Source: Xanthobacter autotrophicus (GTDB taxonomy: Bacteria > Pseudomonadota > Alphaproteobacteria > Rhizobiales > Xanthobacteraceae). Taken from it: a stretch of 64,000 nt of DNA. Below, in pieces: positions 26,344 through 35,320 of this stretch (the first letter of the stretch is position 1; the number at the start of each line of letters is the position of its first letter). The translations under genes were made by a program, and so were the position numbers. Where the stretch lies: assembly GCF_043194295.1 (NCBI RefSeq), contig NZ_JBAFVK010000015.1. One strand, 5' to 3'. The notes below the pieces were generated by a model. The model did not search any database and was not told where the DNA came from. It saw only the letters and a list, made by a program, of their open reading frames with translations.

Positions 26344-27072
26344 ATGGACGCGGTTGTGAAGTTGTTCAAGGCGCAGGCCGAGAACGAGGAGCGTGAGCGT
26401 AAGCTCAAGGCGGAAGCCAAGGCAGTCTCCAAGGCTGCGGCGCGGCCGGACGGCGCGCCCCCGGCCCCGAAAATTCATCCCCCGTTGGCGGATGGCACTC
26501 CCCGGCCCTCGCGGCAGGAGGCGGAAGCTGCCGTGCGCACTTTGCTGGCCTATATCGGCGAGGACCCTGCCCGCGAGGGACTGCTCGACACGCCCAAGCG
26601 CGTGGTGAAGTCCTATGACGAGCTGTTCTCCGGCTATGGCGAGGACGGCGACGAGCTGCTGGATCGCACCTTCGGCGAGATCGGCACCTTCGACGATTTC
26701 GTACTGGTGCGGGACATCCCCTTCCACTCCCATTGCGAGCACCACATGGTGCCGTTCGTGGGCAAGGCGCATATCGCTTATTTCCCGGTGGAGCGGGTGG
26801 TGGGCCTGTCCAAGATCGCGCGGGTGGTGGACATCTTCGCCCGCCGGCTGCAGACCCAGGAGCACCTGACCTCGCAGATCACCACCACCCTCGACGAGGG
26901 CCTGCGCCCGCGCGGCGTGGCGGTGATGATCGAGGCCGAGCACATGTGCATGTCCATGCGCGGCATCACCAAGCAGGGCGTCTCCACCCTCACCACCCAG
27001 TTCACCGGCGTGTTCCGGGACGACCCGGCCGAGCAGGTGCGCTTCATCACCCTGGTGCGTTCCAAGTCCTGA
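26344..27072 (+). CDS. folE: GTP cyclohydrolase I
   Basis: FolE converts GTP to 7,8-dihydroneopterin triphosphate, the first step of tetrahydrofolate synthesis (and of queuosine). The start at 26344 has GGAG 6 bases upstream and gives 242 residues, beginning MDAVVKLFKAQAENEERERK, a charged N-terminal extension. The catalytic core has FHSHCEHHMVPFVGKAHIAY with the zinc Cys and the His residues, VVGLSKIARVVDIFARRLQT, and the second zinc ligand region EAEHMCMSMRGITKQG. A terminator pair lies between it and hisI. Confidence 0.97.
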   Translation: MDAVVKLFKAQAENEERERKLKAEAKAVSKAAARPDGAPPAPKIHPPLADGTPRPSRQEAEAAVRTLLAYIGEDPAREGLLDTPKRVVKSYDELFSGYGEDGDELLDRTFGEIGTFDDFVLVRDIPFHSHCEHHMVPFVGKAHIAYFPVERVVGLSKIARVVDIFARRLQTQEHLTSQITTTLDEGLRPRGVAVMIEAEHMCMSMRGITKQGVSTLTTQFTGVFRDDPAEQVRFITLVRSKS

Positions 27073-27078
27073 GGCGGT

Positions 27079-27176
27079 GACGTCCTGACCGCAGGACGTC
27101 CTGATTTCAGGTCCCGGGCGCACTTGACGTTCACACTTCATCGGGGCGTTCCTGCCATGCGGGGACGCCCCTTTCC
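27079..27176 (+). terminator. two hairpins after folE
   Basis: The first hairpin is GACGTCCTG-ACCG-CAGGACGTC (27079-27100), directly after the folE stop. The second is GGGGCGT (27143-27149) with ACGCCCC (27165-27171) followed by TTTCCGTT. The second has the usual terminator form, just before hisI; the first may protect the mRNA end or assist termination. Confidence 0.65.
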
Positions 27177-27191
27177 GTTCAGTGAGAGACC

Positions 27192-27683
27192 ATGAGCTCC
27201 GAGACGATCCGCCCCGAGACCGCGTTCCCCGCCCCCGGCAAGGGCGCGGCGCTGGAGGAGGACACCATCCTCTCCCCCCGCTTCGACGCCAACGGCCTCA
27301 TCACCTGCGTAGCGGTGGATGCCACGACCGGCGAGGTGCTGATGCTCGCCCACATGAATGCGCAGGCTCTCGCCCTCACCATGGAGACCGGCGAGGCCCA
27401 TTATTTCAGCCGCTCGCGCGGCAAGCTCTGGAAGAAGGGCGAGACCTCCGGCCACACCCAGAAGGTGCGGGAGATGCGCATCGACTGCGACCAGGACGCG
27501 GTGGTGATCCAGGTGGAGATGGGCGGCACGGGCGCCGCCTGCCACACCGGCCGGCGCTCCTGTTTCTACCGCACAGTACCGCTCGGCGCGGCGCCCTCCG
27601 CCGAAGTGCGGCTCGCCTTCACCGGCGATGCGCCACGCTTCGATCCTGCCGCCGTCTACGGCAAGGACGGCCACGACCACTGA
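27192..27683 (+). CDS. hisI: phosphoribosyl-AMP cyclohydrolase
   Basis: HisI opens the purine ring of phosphoribosyl-AMP, step three of histidine biosynthesis. The 163-residue protein carries GLITCVAVDATTGEVLMLAH, METGEAHYFSRSRGKLWKKG, SGHTQKVREMRIDCDQDAVV and the zinc motif GGTGAACHTGRRSCFYR, all family hallmarks. The N-terminal ~30 residues are an extension. It lacks the HisE domain, as is normal in alphaproteobacteria, and is not beside other his genes. Confidence 0.96.
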   Translation: MSSETIRPETAFPAPGKGAALEEDTILSPRFDANGLITCVAVDATTGEVLMLAHMNAQALALTMETGEAHYFSRSRGKLWKKGETSGHTQKVREMRIDCDQDAVVIQVEMGGTGAACHTGRRSCFYRTVPLGAAPSAEVRLAFTGDAPRFDPAAVYGKDGHDH

Positions 27684-27976
27684 AGCGGTAAAATCAGGCC
27701 ACGCTTCCGACACCGGACATAAATAAACTTCAGGCATGCTGAGTCTGCGCCGGGAATGGCGTGGGATCGGGGACTTTCGGGGGGCAACGCGAACGCACGG
27801 GTCGGTCCGGCTGCAGTGCAGGCTGATCGATCAGCGTTCGCTTTCGCAAGCCGGGACACCGGACGTTCGCCAGGGTTGGAAGACCAGGCGGGTCCGGCGC
27901 CCGCAAGGCGCCGTCGCGGCGGCGCGGAATGCGTCCGGTCCGATCGCCCGATCGGATACGGCTCCAGGAGGCGCGC
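27684..27976. promoter_or_regulatory. hisI-patatin spacer with an 18-bp palindrome
   Basis: This 293-base spacer holds the patatin promoter. The palindrome TCCGATCG-CC-CGATCGGA (27939-27956) lies 20 bases before the start codon and 8 bases before its ribosome site (CCAGGAGG). It could be an operator or a leader hairpin that competes with ribosome access. Nothing else is recognised. Confidence 0.45.
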
Positions 27977-29083
27977 ATGTTCGAGTCCCTCCATTGGCGC
28001 TCCAGCCCGGCGGCAGCCCCGGAAACGGCTGCCCCGGAAGCCCTGCCCCCCGCGCGCAACGCGCCAGGGCGGCCGGGCACGGAAGACGATGGCACCCCCC
28101 CTGATCTCGGCGCACCGGCCCACCAGCCCGCACGCGACGGCGATCGAGGACGGCCCGCCATCGGCCTTGCCCTCGGCGGTGGCGCGGCGCGAGGCTTTGC
28201 CCATATCGGCGTGCTCAAGGTGCTCATGAAAGCGGGCATCCACCCCTCTGTGGTGGCTGGCACCTCCATTGGAGCGGTGGTGGGTGGCATCGCCGCCGCT
28301 GGCAAGCTCGACACGCTGGAGGAGTGGGCGCTCAGCCTCAACAAGCGCAACGTCCTGGGATTGCTGGATTTTGCTCTGGGCGGGGCGGGCCTCATCGGCG
28401 GCCGGCGGCTGGTGGAGCTGATGCGCAGGAATGTGGGCCATGTGTCCATCGAGGACCTGCCGGTCGTGTTCGCCGCCATCGCCACAGAGCTTGGCACCGG
28501 CCACGAGATCTGGCTGACCCGCGGCGATTTCGTGGAGGCGATCCGCGCCTCCTATGCGCTGCCGGGCATCTTCACGCCCGTGAAGGTGGGCGGGCGCTGG
28601 CTGATGGACGGGGCGCTGGTCAATCCCGTTCCGGTCTCCGCCGCCCGCGCCATGGGCGCGCGGCTGGTCATCGCAGTGAACCTCAACGCCGACGTGTTCG
28701 GTCGCGGCACCGTCATCCAGGACCATGGCGGCGTGGTGGAGCGTGTGGCCGAGGCCGCCCTCGGGGGAAAGAAGGAGGGCATCGCCGCCATGCTGAGCCC
28801 GGAACGGCTCCGGCGGCAGTTCTTCGCCGGCCATGGCGGCCAGGCCAGCGACGGCCCGCGTGGGCTCTCCACCGTGATGATTGACGCCTTCAACATCACC
28901 CAGGACCGCATCGCCCGCTCGCGGCTCGCCGGCGATCCCCCGGACATCATGCTTTCGCCGAAGCTCGGCAAGATCGGCCTGTTCGAGTTCCAGCGGGCCA
29001 AGGAGGCCATCGCCGCCGGCGCTGAGGCCGCCGAGCGCGGGCTTGCGGACATCCAGACGGCCATGGTGGCGCTCGGCGCCTGA
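27977..29083 (+). CDS. patatin-like phospholipase family protein
   Basis: A predicted Ser-Asp dyad lipid hydrolase of the RssA/NTE type. CCAGGAGG 5 bases before the ATG decides the start, giving 368 residues. After a disordered, Pro/Ala-rich N-terminus (1-58) the patatin domain begins IGLALGGGAARGFAHIGVLK with the oxyanion GGGxxRG. The nucleophile is Ser-97 in GTSIG and the acid Asp-211 in LMDGALVNPVPVSA. No signal peptide or membrane helix is seen, so it is cytoplasmic or peripheral. The C-terminal part (ERLRRQFFAGHGG, IMLSPKLGKIGLFEFQRAKE) is typical of bacterial RssA relatives. Natural substrate unknown. Confidence 0.92.
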   Translation: MFESLHWRSSPAAAPETAAPEALPPARNAPGRPGTEDDGTPPDLGAPAHQPARDGDRGRPAIGLALGGGAARGFAHIGVLKVLMKAGIHPSVVAGTSIGAVVGGIAAAGKLDTLEEWALSLNKRNVLGLLDFALGGAGLIGGRRLVELMRRNVGHVSIEDLPVVFAAIATELGTGHEIWLTRGDFVEAIRASYALPGIFTPVKVGGRWLMDGALVNPVPVSAARAMGARLVIAVNLNADVFGRGTVIQDHGGVVERVAEAALGGKKEGIAAMLSPERLRRQFFAGHGGQASDGPRGLSTVMIDAFNITQDRIARSRLAGDPPDIMLSPKLGKIGLFEFQRAKEAIAAGAEAAERGLADIQTAMVALGA

Positions 29084-29264
29084 GATCACCCGGCGATCGT
29101 GAAAGCCGCGGTGCGCCCCGGGGCGCTGCGCGATGGCGAACGCCGCATTATGCTGACCCCCGAGGCGGACCATCCCGACCGCCCCGTCAGGTCGAGACCC
29201 AGGACGCGTTACCCGACCGGATGCCCAGCCGTCCGGTCGACCCGCGCCATACGAAAGCCCTGCG

Positions 29265-29903
29265 ATGTTCTACGAGCCCGCCAAGCGCAACCACGGCCTG
29301 CCCCACGCGCCGCTGAAGGCCATCGTCGCCCCCCGCCCCATCGGCTGGATCTCCTCACTCACCCCGGACGGGGTGGCGAACCTTGCCCCCTATTCCTTCT
29401 TCAACATGATCTCCGAGGTGCCCGCCCTCGTCATGTTCTCCTCGCAGGGCGCCAAGGACAGCCTCGCCAACATCGAGGCCACCGGCGAGTTCGTGTGCAA
29501 CCTCGCCACCCTCGACCTGGTGGACAAGGTCAACCTCACCTCCTCCCCCGTGCCCCGCAACGTCAGCGAGTTCGACACCGCGGAGATTGCCCGCGCGCCG
29601 TCGCGCCTCGTGAAGCCGCCTCGGGTCGCCGCCGCGCCCTGCGCGCTCGAATGCGTCTATGTGGAGACCTTCCGCCCACGCGGCCGCAATGGCGTGCAGG
29701 CCGACGCCTACATGATCATCGGCGAGGTGGTGGGGGTTTACATCGACGACGCCGCCATCATCGACGGGCGGGTGGATATCGCCGCGCTCAAGGTGATCGC
29801 TCGCTGCGGCTATCTCGACTACGCGCCGGTGGACCGCCTGATCGAGCGGGAGCGCCCGCCCGGCGGCGGCATGGATATGAAGGCACGCACCCCGGTGGCG
29901 TAA
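29265..29903 (+). CDS. flavin reductase family protein
   Basis: A 212-residue FMN-binding split-barrel protein. Conserved blocks are MFYEPAKRNHGLPHAPLKAI, VAPRPIGWISSLTPDGVANL, APYSFFNMISEVPALVMFSS and KDSLANIEATGEFVCNLATL. This subgroup binds FMN tightly and often acts as a stand-alone oxidoreductase rather than as the reductase of a two-component monooxygenase. No oxygenase gene is adjacent. It converges on the AlgX-like gene with a 33-base gap. Substrate unknown. Confidence 0.9.
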   Translation: MFYEPAKRNHGLPHAPLKAIVAPRPIGWISSLTPDGVANLAPYSFFNMISEVPALVMFSSQGAKDSLANIEATGEFVCNLATLDLVDKVNLTSSPVPRNVSEFDTAEIARAPSRLVKPPRVAAAPCALECVYVETFRPRGRNGVQADAYMIIGEVVGVYIDDAAIIDGRVDIAALKVIARCGYLDYAPVDRLIERERPPGGGMDMKARTPVA

Positions 29904-29936
29904 CGCCGCCGCCACGAAAACTGCGCGGCGAGCGGA

Positions 29937-31151
29937 TCAGCCCCCGCCCTTGGTCGGGGTTGCGTTGGTCGGGGCTGCGTTGCCCGGTGTTGCGTTGCCC
30001 GGTGCTGCGTTGCCCGGTGTTCCCTGCCCCTGTCCGCCCTGCCCGGGCCCATCCTGCGCGACAAAGGGCTCGCCCTTGCACTGCATGGCGCGCTCCGTGG
30101 GAGCATAGATGAGGATGTCGGGCTTGAAGCGCTCCACCGCCCCCATGTCGAAGCGGCAATAGCGGTGGTGGGTCCAGCCATAGGCCGAGGCGCGATAGGC
30201 AAGCCAGCCGCGCCAGAAGCCCTGGGTGAAGGAATCGCCGATCACCAGGATGCGCGGCCCCGCATGGCCGGTGGAATAGGCGTAGGATTCGAATGGGTCC
30301 GTCATGCCCACCGGCTGCATCACGCCGGGCATCTCGACCTGGCCGGGCTGGTCGAGGGTCGGCCCCTTCGGCGGATAATCCACGTCGGGCCGCGCGGGCG
30401 TGATGCCGCCCATGCGCGCCAGATCGCCCTTCATGGTGGGCTCCGGCGGCCCCAGGGCATCGTCGGCGCTGATCTGGAGGTCGGGACGACCCGCCGCCAC
30501 CATGGTCGCGTTGAAGGCGATGAGGGCGCCGCGCCGGTTCCAGTGGGTGTCATACAGCCAGTGGACCGGCCCTGTCTTCTTGGCCTCGGTGAATAGCGGG
30601 CGCACGTCCGCGAAGGCGACGCCTTCGGCCTTGAGGCCCTGCGCGACGAGATCGAATTCGGTGGGGCTCTTCTTCAGCTGGCGGGCATAGGCGGGCAAGA
30701 GCTCGAAATTGGCGGTCTGCCCGTTGGGTGCCACGACCACCACGAAACGCCCGCCTTGGGCGGTCATATAGGCATTCATGCGCTGGGCGAAGGCGAGGAA
30801 GTGCGCCACTTCCTCCGGCCGCACCACCTGGCCGATGGACTGCTCCACCGCCTTCTCGCTGTTGAGGTAGAGGGCGCCATGCTCGCCCTTCAGCACCAGC
30901 CGGCTCTGGCTGTCGCCGATGAAACGCACGTACGAGCGGTGCGCCGCCAGCACCGCACCGCGGAAGCCGAAGGTGTTGTTGATCCAGGGGTCGAGGCGGC
31001 GCGCGGCGTCCTCCCACCAGCGCGCCTCCGGCGCCAGCACCGTGCGCATGGGTGCAGGCGCATCCGGCAGGAAATGGCCAAGAGCCGGCAGCAGCAGGAT
31101 GGCCACGAATATGGCGGCCCACCAGCGGCGGAAGGACATGATGAGCGGCAT
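29937..31151 (-). CDS. AlgX/AlgJ-like SGNH acetyltransferase family protein
   Basis: The 404-residue protein starts at 31151 with GGGGGA 6 bases upstream; an ATG four codons later is also possible. It has an N-terminal anchor (WWAAIFVAILLLPALGHFLP), then an ALGX/SGNH-like fold. WINNTFGFRGAVLAAHRSYV lies early, the active-site block is LYDTHWNRRGALIAF and the serine motif is LVIGDSFTQGFWRG. The region from about residue 365 is a low-complexity Gly/Asn/Pro/Thr tail encoded by 15-base repeats. In alginate and cellulose systems AlgJ/AlgX relatives finish O-acetyl transfer to the polymer in the periplasm after an MBOAT protein moves acetyl across the membrane. The MBOAT gene is just upstream (14-base gap). 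Confidence 0.85.
   Translation of the reverse strand: MPLIMSFRRWWAAIFVAILLLPALGHFLPDAPAPMRTVLAPEARWWEDAARRLDPWINNTFGFRGAVLAAHRSYVRFIGDSQSRLVLKGEHGALYLNSEKAVEQSIGQVVRPEEVAHFLAFAQRMNAYMTAQGGRFVVVVAPNGQTANFELLPAYARQLKKSPTEFDLVAQGLKAEGVAFADVRPLFTEAKKTGPVHWLYDTHWNRRGALIAFNATMVAAGRPDLQISADDALGPPEPTMKGDLARMGGITPARPDVDYPPKGPTLDQPGQVEMPGVMQPVGMTDPFESYAYSTGHAGPRILVIGDSFTQGFWRGWLAYRASAYGWTHHRYCRFDMGAVERFKPDILIYAPTERAMQCKGEPFVAQDGPGQGGQGQGTPGNAAPGNATPGNAAPTNATPTKGGG
29950..30025. repeat. 15-bp tandem repeat in the AlgX-like gene
   Basis: Four to five imperfect copies of a 15-base unit such as GTTGCCCGGTGCTGC lie in the 3' end of the AlgX-like gene. They encode, on the minus strand, the repeating pentapeptide GNAAP / GNATP / TNATP. 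As a multiple of three, copy-number change would keep the frame. Confidence 0.8.
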
Positions 31152-31165
31152 CGTTCGTCCCCCGT

Positions 31166-32584
31166 CTAGAAGCGGAAATAGAGGAAGGGCGAGTAGGTCG
31201 CCGCGCCCACCGAAAGCACGCACAGGGCGAACAGCGCCCACACCACCAGCGTATCCACCGTGCCGAACAGGGCAAGCCGCAGCCGGGGGCTGAGCGCCCG
31301 TGCGCCGGGGCGCGGCAGGCCGAACATGGCGAGCGGCCAGGCCAGCACCATGATCACCATGGTCACGGTCTTCAGCGTGACCTGGAGGTGGGCGGCGAGC
31401 GGTCCCGCTCCGTTGAGGCCGATGAGGCCCTCGAACAGTTCCATGGCGTCGGGCAGGCTGTTGGCGCGGAACCAGACCCAGCCTGACAGCACCACCAGCA
31501 GCACATAGGCGTGGGACAGCAGCCGGGGCGCCGCCTTCAGCGCGGCACCGAAGCGGGTGCGCTCCAGCACCAGGAAGGTGCCGTGGTGGATGCCCCAGAT
31601 CACGAAGGTCCAGCTTGCCCCGTGCCACAGGCCGCAGAGCAGGAACACGGTCCACAGGTTCACCGCCGTGTGCGCATGCCCGGCCCGGTTACCACCGAGA
31701 GGGATGTACACATAATCGCGGAACCAGTTGGACAGGCTCATGTGCCAGCGCCGCCAGAAGTCGCTGATGGAGCGCGCGCCATAGGGCAGGTTGAAGTTGC
31801 GCGGGAACTTCAGCCCCATGGCGATGGCAAGGCCGATGGCCATGTTGGAATAGCCGCCGAAGTCGAAATAGATCTGCAACGCATAGGCGGTGAGACCCAG
31901 CCACGCCTCGCCGAGATTGGGATGGGGCGTGTTATCGAACACGGCGGCGACCACGGGCGCCACCTCGTCGGCGATCAGCACCTTCCACGACAGGCCGATG
32001 ATGAAGATGCGCAGGCCCGCCGACACCCTCCCGAGCGTGGTGCGCCGCGTGTGGATCCGCCGCTCGATGGTGGAGTAGCGCACGATGGGTCCCGCCACCA
32101 GTTGCGGGAACATGGTGATGTAGACCGCGATCTCCTCGAACCGCCCGTTGGCCGCGGCTTTCCGCCGGTAGACGTCCACGAGGTAGGAGATGGCGTGGAA
32201 GGTGAAGAAGGAGATGCCCAGCGGCAGCGCCGGATGGACCACCGGCAGCGCGACCCCGAGCGGATCGAGCAGGACGTTCAGGTTCTCCGCCAGGAAGCCA
32301 GCATATTTGAAGGCGATGAGGCCGCCAAGGTTGGCCGCCACCGCGAGCCCCAGCGCCCGCAGCCGCCAGCGTTCGCTGCGCTTGTCGATGAAGAGGGCGA
32401 ACAGGTAGTTGCCGACGATGGACACCGCCAGCACCGCCACGTTGGCAAGGCCGCCCCAGGCATAGAAGACCAGCGAGAAGGCCAGCAGGACGAGGTTCTT
32501 CGCCCGGACGCCCGGCGTCGCGAAGTAGCACAGCAGAAACGCCGGCAGGAAATAGAAGAGGAAGGTGACTGAAGAGAAGACCAT
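31166..32584 (-). CDS. MBOAT family O-acyltransferase (AlgI-like)
   Basis: A 472-residue polytopic membrane protein of the membrane-bound O-acyltransferase family. It opens MVFSSVTFLFYFLPAFLLCY, followed by LGISFFTFHAISYLVDVYRR, ITMFPQLVAGPIVRYSTIER and SISDFWRRWHMSLSNWFRDY. The conserved catalytic His lies in LCGLWHGASWTFVIWG. These are AlgI hallmarks. It would pass acetyl groups to the periplasm for polysaccharide O-acetylation, with the AlgX-like protein encoded 14 bases downstream as partner. No glycosyltransferase or polymer export genes are nearby, so the polymer is unknown. Confidence 0.94.
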   Translation of the reverse strand: MVFSSVTFLFYFLPAFLLCYFATPGVRAKNLVLLAFSLVFYAWGGLANVAVLAVSIVGNYLFALFIDKRSERWRLRALGLAVAANLGGLIAFKYAGFLAENLNVLLDPLGVALPVVHPALPLGISFFTFHAISYLVDVYRRKAAANGRFEEIAVYITMFPQLVAGPIVRYSTIERRIHTRRTTLGRVSAGLRIFIIGLSWKVLIADEVAPVVAAVFDNTPHPNLGEAWLGLTAYALQIYFDFGGYSNMAIGLAIAMGLKFPRNFNLPYGARSISDFWRRWHMSLSNWFRDYVYIPLGGNRAGHAHTAVNLWTVFLLCGLWHGASWTFVIWGIHHGTFLVLERTRFGAALKAAPRLLSHAYVLLVVLSGWVWFRANSLPDAMELFEGLIGLNGAGPLAAHLQVTLKTVTMVIMVLAWPLAMFGLPRPGARALSPRLRLALFGTVDTLVVWALFALCVLSVGAATYSPFLYFRF

Positions 32585-32674
32585 GGAGCGCTGGAAGCCG
32601 TTATGCCCTTTTTCGACGCGAGCGCGCGGCAGCGCTCGACAAATCCGGACGGCATCCCTTCCGTCCGGCCGCCT

Positions 32675-33457
32675 CTAATACACGAATTGCTCGCGCAGGA
32701 TACGCTCCTCGAGCCCGTGGTCCGGATCGAACAGCATGTCGATGGACGACGTGGCGTCGAGACGCGCCGACACGGCGATGATGTCGCGCACCTCGAAATG
32801 GTCCGCCGCCGCGCTGACCGGGCGCTTGTCGGCCTCCATCACGGCGATGTCGATGCGCGCCTTGTCCGGCACCAGCGCCCCGCGCCAGCGGCGGGGGCGG
32901 AACGGCGAGATGGGCGTCAGCGCCAGCAGCGCAGTGCCCAAAGGCAGGATCGGCCCGTGGGCGGAGAGGTTGTAGGCGGTGGAGCCGGCCGGCGTCGCCA
33001 CGATGACGCCGTCGCAGATCAATTCCTCCAGCCGCACCCGGCCGTCGATGGAGATGCGCAGCTTCGCCGCCTGGTAGGTCTGGCGCAGCAGCGACACTTC
33101 GTTGAAGGCGGGCGCGCGGTGGCGCACGCCGCTGGCATCCACCGCCTCCATGAGCAGGGGATGGATGGTGACGGGAAGCGCCGCCGCCAGTCGTTCCACC
33201 AGCCCCTCTTCCCGGAAGGTGTTCATGAGGAAGCCCACCGAGCCGCGATGCATGCCGTAGATGGGCAGTCCGCTGTCGCGGAAGCGGTGCAGGGTCTGAA
33301 GCATGAGGCCATCGCCGCCGAGGGCGACGACGATGTCCGCATCCTCCGGCGCCACCGCGCCATAGCGCGTCATCAGGCGTTCCCGCGCAGATTCCGCCTC
33401 GGGCGTCTGGCTGGCAACGAAGGCGATCTTGTTGAAGAAGCGGGGAGAGTCGCTCAT
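32675..33457 (-). CDS. nadK: NAD kinase
   Basis: It phosphorylates NAD to NADP. The start at 33457 (MSDSPRFFNKIAFVASQTPE) gives 260 residues, standard for the short alphaproteobacterial enzyme; the extension to 33559 is not family-like. The signature ADIVVALGGDGLMLQTLHR has GGDG at 47-50. FNEVSLLRQTYQAAKLRISI and ICDGVIVATPAGSTAYNLSA are the substrate and glycine-rich regions. It lies 90 bases downstream of the MBOAT start side on the same strand and is probably a separate unit. Confidence 0.96.
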   Translation of the reverse strand: MSDSPRFFNKIAFVASQTPEAESARERLMTRYGAVAPEDADIVVALGGDGLMLQTLHRFRDSGLPIYGMHRGSVGFLMNTFREEGLVERLAAALPVTIHPLLMEAVDASGVRHRAPAFNEVSLLRQTYQAAKLRISIDGRVRLEELICDGVIVATPAGSTAYNLSAHGPILPLGTALLALTPISPFRPRRWRGALVPDKARIDIAVMEADKRPVSAAADHFEVRDIIAVSARLDATSSIDMLFDPDHGLEERILREQFVY

Positions 33458-33725
33458 CGGTGCGGCGGCCTGGTCCGCATCCGGCGCTAAGCGCCGGGCA
33501 CGCGGGGAATGGGGTTTGAGGTCTAGCGGCCCCGCCACCATCTGTCGAGGTATCGGCACCGGCGGGGTGTCTCAGATGGGACTGGAGCCATGGTCCCTTT
33601 CCATCCCGCACGATTCGGCTCCCTCCCCCGCTTGCAAGAGAGAGTTCCAGGCCGTGCCCGGCCGGTCACCTTCGCCGGGGGCCGAGCATCGGCTATGGAA
33701 GATCCCCCGGACAGGGAGAAGACCC

Positions 33726-34052
33726 ATGCAGCCGCGCCTCGTCTACACCACCCTCCCCTCGCTGGAATCGGCCGAAAACGTGGCCCGCGCCCTGGTGGCG
33801 GAGGGGCTCGTCGCCTGCGCCAACATCCTGCCCGGCATGGTCTCCATCTACCGCTGGGAGGGGCAGGTCGAGCGCGCGGACGAGGTGGTGATGATCCTGA
33901 AGACCACCGCCGCCCGCGCGAGCGATGTGATGGAGGCGGTGCGCGCCCGCCATCCTTACGAGGTTCCGGCCATCCTGGTGCTGCCGGTGGAGGGCGGGCT
34001 TGCCGCCTATCTGAGCTGGATCGGCGCCGAGGTGGCGGCCCCGCCGGCCTGA
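33726..34052 (+). CDS. cutA: divalent-cation tolerance protein CutA
   Basis: A small trimeric, PII-like protein. The 108-residue product starts MQPRLVYTTLPSLESAENVA with AGGGAGAA 4 bases upstream. It contains LVACANILPGMVSIYRWEGQ, VVMILKTTAARASDVMEAVR and HPYEVPAILVLPVEGGLAAY, the full CutA signature. The link to copper tolerance is historical and its real function is unsettled. It diverges from nadK and ends 32 bases from the metallo-hydrolase on the other strand. Confidence 0.96.
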   Translation: MQPRLVYTTLPSLESAENVARALVAEGLVACANILPGMVSIYRWEGQVERADEVVMILKTTAARASDVMEAVRARHPYEVPAILVLPVEGGLAAYLSWIGAEVAAPPA

Positions 34053-34084
34053 GGCGGAAGCCCCACGCTAAGAGCCCGGCCGGC

Positions 34085-35113
34085 TCACAGCACCGGGCGC
34101 CAGTAGACCGGGATGTAGCGAAAGCCCTCGCCGTCCTTTTCCAGATGCGCCGCCCCGGGGAAGGGAAAGTGATAGCCGGCCACCTGCGTGCGCTCGCCGG
34201 CAAGCCGCTCATAGGTCTTGCGTCGCACCTCCTGCGCCATCACCGGGTCCATGTCGAACACTGCGTGCCATGTGGGATTGCGCACGAACAGGGCCGGCAG
34301 GTTGGTGATGTCGGACTGGATGAAGAGCACGTCGGAGCCGGAAGCCAGCGTGAAGGAGGTGTGCCCCGGCGTATGGCCGGGCGTGCCCACCGCAGTGAGG
34401 CCGGGGGCCAGTTCCTTGTCCCAGGCGTAGCGCTCCACCTTGTCGCCGAACGGCTGGAACACGCGGCGCACATTCTGGAAATTGGGCTTCAGCCCATCGG
34501 GGGCGCGGCTCAGCTGGCCCTCGTCCATCCAGAACGCCCACTCGCGCGCGGGCACGCTCAGCTGCGCATTGGGGTAGGCCGGCGCGCCTTCTGGGGTGAG
34601 CAGGCCGTTGATGTGGTCCGGGTGGAAGTGGGAAATGATGACGTGATCCACCGTGGCCGGATCGACGCCGATCCCGGCGAGGGTAGAGCGCACCTGACCC
34701 ACCGGCCCCGGCTTGCCGCCGTTTCCGGTATCCACCAGCACGCGCTTGCCGCCAATGTCGAGCAGCAGCACGGTGAAGGAGATGGGAACCTCGTTCTCCG
34801 GCAGGAAGGCCGCCTTCAGGGCCGCGTTCACCGCGTCGCGGGGCTGGTTGCGCACGAAGGTGTCGGACAGGGGAATGGTGCGCATGCCGTCGGACACGGC
34901 GGTGACCACCACGTCGCCCACCTTGTAGCGATAGGCGCTCGGCACCTGTCCGGCCCGCGGTGCGGCGGCAGCGGGCGCGGCCGGAGGAGTCTGTGCGTTT
35001 GCCATTGTGCTTCCTGCCACAAGGCCACCGGCCAGTGTGCCTGCACCCGCGAGCATGGCGCCCGTGGCACTCGCAGTTCCGGCCAGAAGCGTCCGCCGAG
35101 AAACCTCGGTCAT
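34085..35113 (-). CDS. Tat-exported MBL-fold metallo-hydrolase
   Basis: A 342-residue metallo-beta-lactamase-fold hydrolase. The start at 35113 gives MTEVSRRTLLAGTASATGAM, a twin-arginine signal (SRRTLL) with cleavage near MANAQ, so the folded metalloenzyme is sent to the periplasm. The metal motif is IISHFHPDHINGL (His-162, His-164, Asp-166, His-167); further ligands lie in GTPGHTPGHTSF and in SDITNLPAL. The family includes lactonases and other hydrolases; the substrate here is unknown. It converges on cutA. A minus-strand terminator at 35210-35245 separates it from aapJ, so it has its own promoter. Confidence 0.9.
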   Translation of the reverse strand: MTEVSRRTLLAGTASATGAMLAGAGTLAGGLVAGSTMANAQTPPAAPAAAAPRAGQVPSAYRYKVGDVVVTAVSDGMRTIPLSDTFVRNQPRDAVNAALKAAFLPENEVPISFTVLLLDIGGKRVLVDTGNGGKPGPVGQVRSTLAGIGVDPATVDHVIISHFHPDHINGLLTPEGAPAYPNAQLSVPAREWAFWMDEGQLSRAPDGLKPNFQNVRRVFQPFGDKVERYAWDKELAPGLTAVGTPGHTPGHTSFTLASGSDVLFIQSDITNLPALFVRNPTWHAVFDMDPVMAQEVRRKTYERLAGERTQVAGYHFPFPGAAHLEKDGEGFRYIPVYWRPVL

Positions 35114-35209
35114 CAATCTCTCCTCGCTGCATGAAGACGAGGGGAGATTAGGCGGGAGGTATCGCAAGGTCGATGCCGCAACGGTATTTCGCTCTCACAT
35201 CGCCGCGAG

Positions 35210-35245
35210 CGAAAAGGGCCGGCCCGCGGAAACGGACCGGCCCTT
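35210..35245 (-). terminator. intrinsic terminator downstream of aapJ
   Basis: A 9-bp perfect stem, AAGGGCCGG (35214-35222) and CCGGCCCTT (35237-35245), reads on the minus strand into TTTTC. It would end leftward transcripts from aapJ before the metallo-hydrolase gene. Confidence 0.7.
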
Positions 35246-35320
35246 CAAACCCTCAATGCCATCGGCCTTGGTCGTTGACCGATGCCAAGTGGGCTTCGCT
35301 TACGTGCCGCGCGGGCTTGA

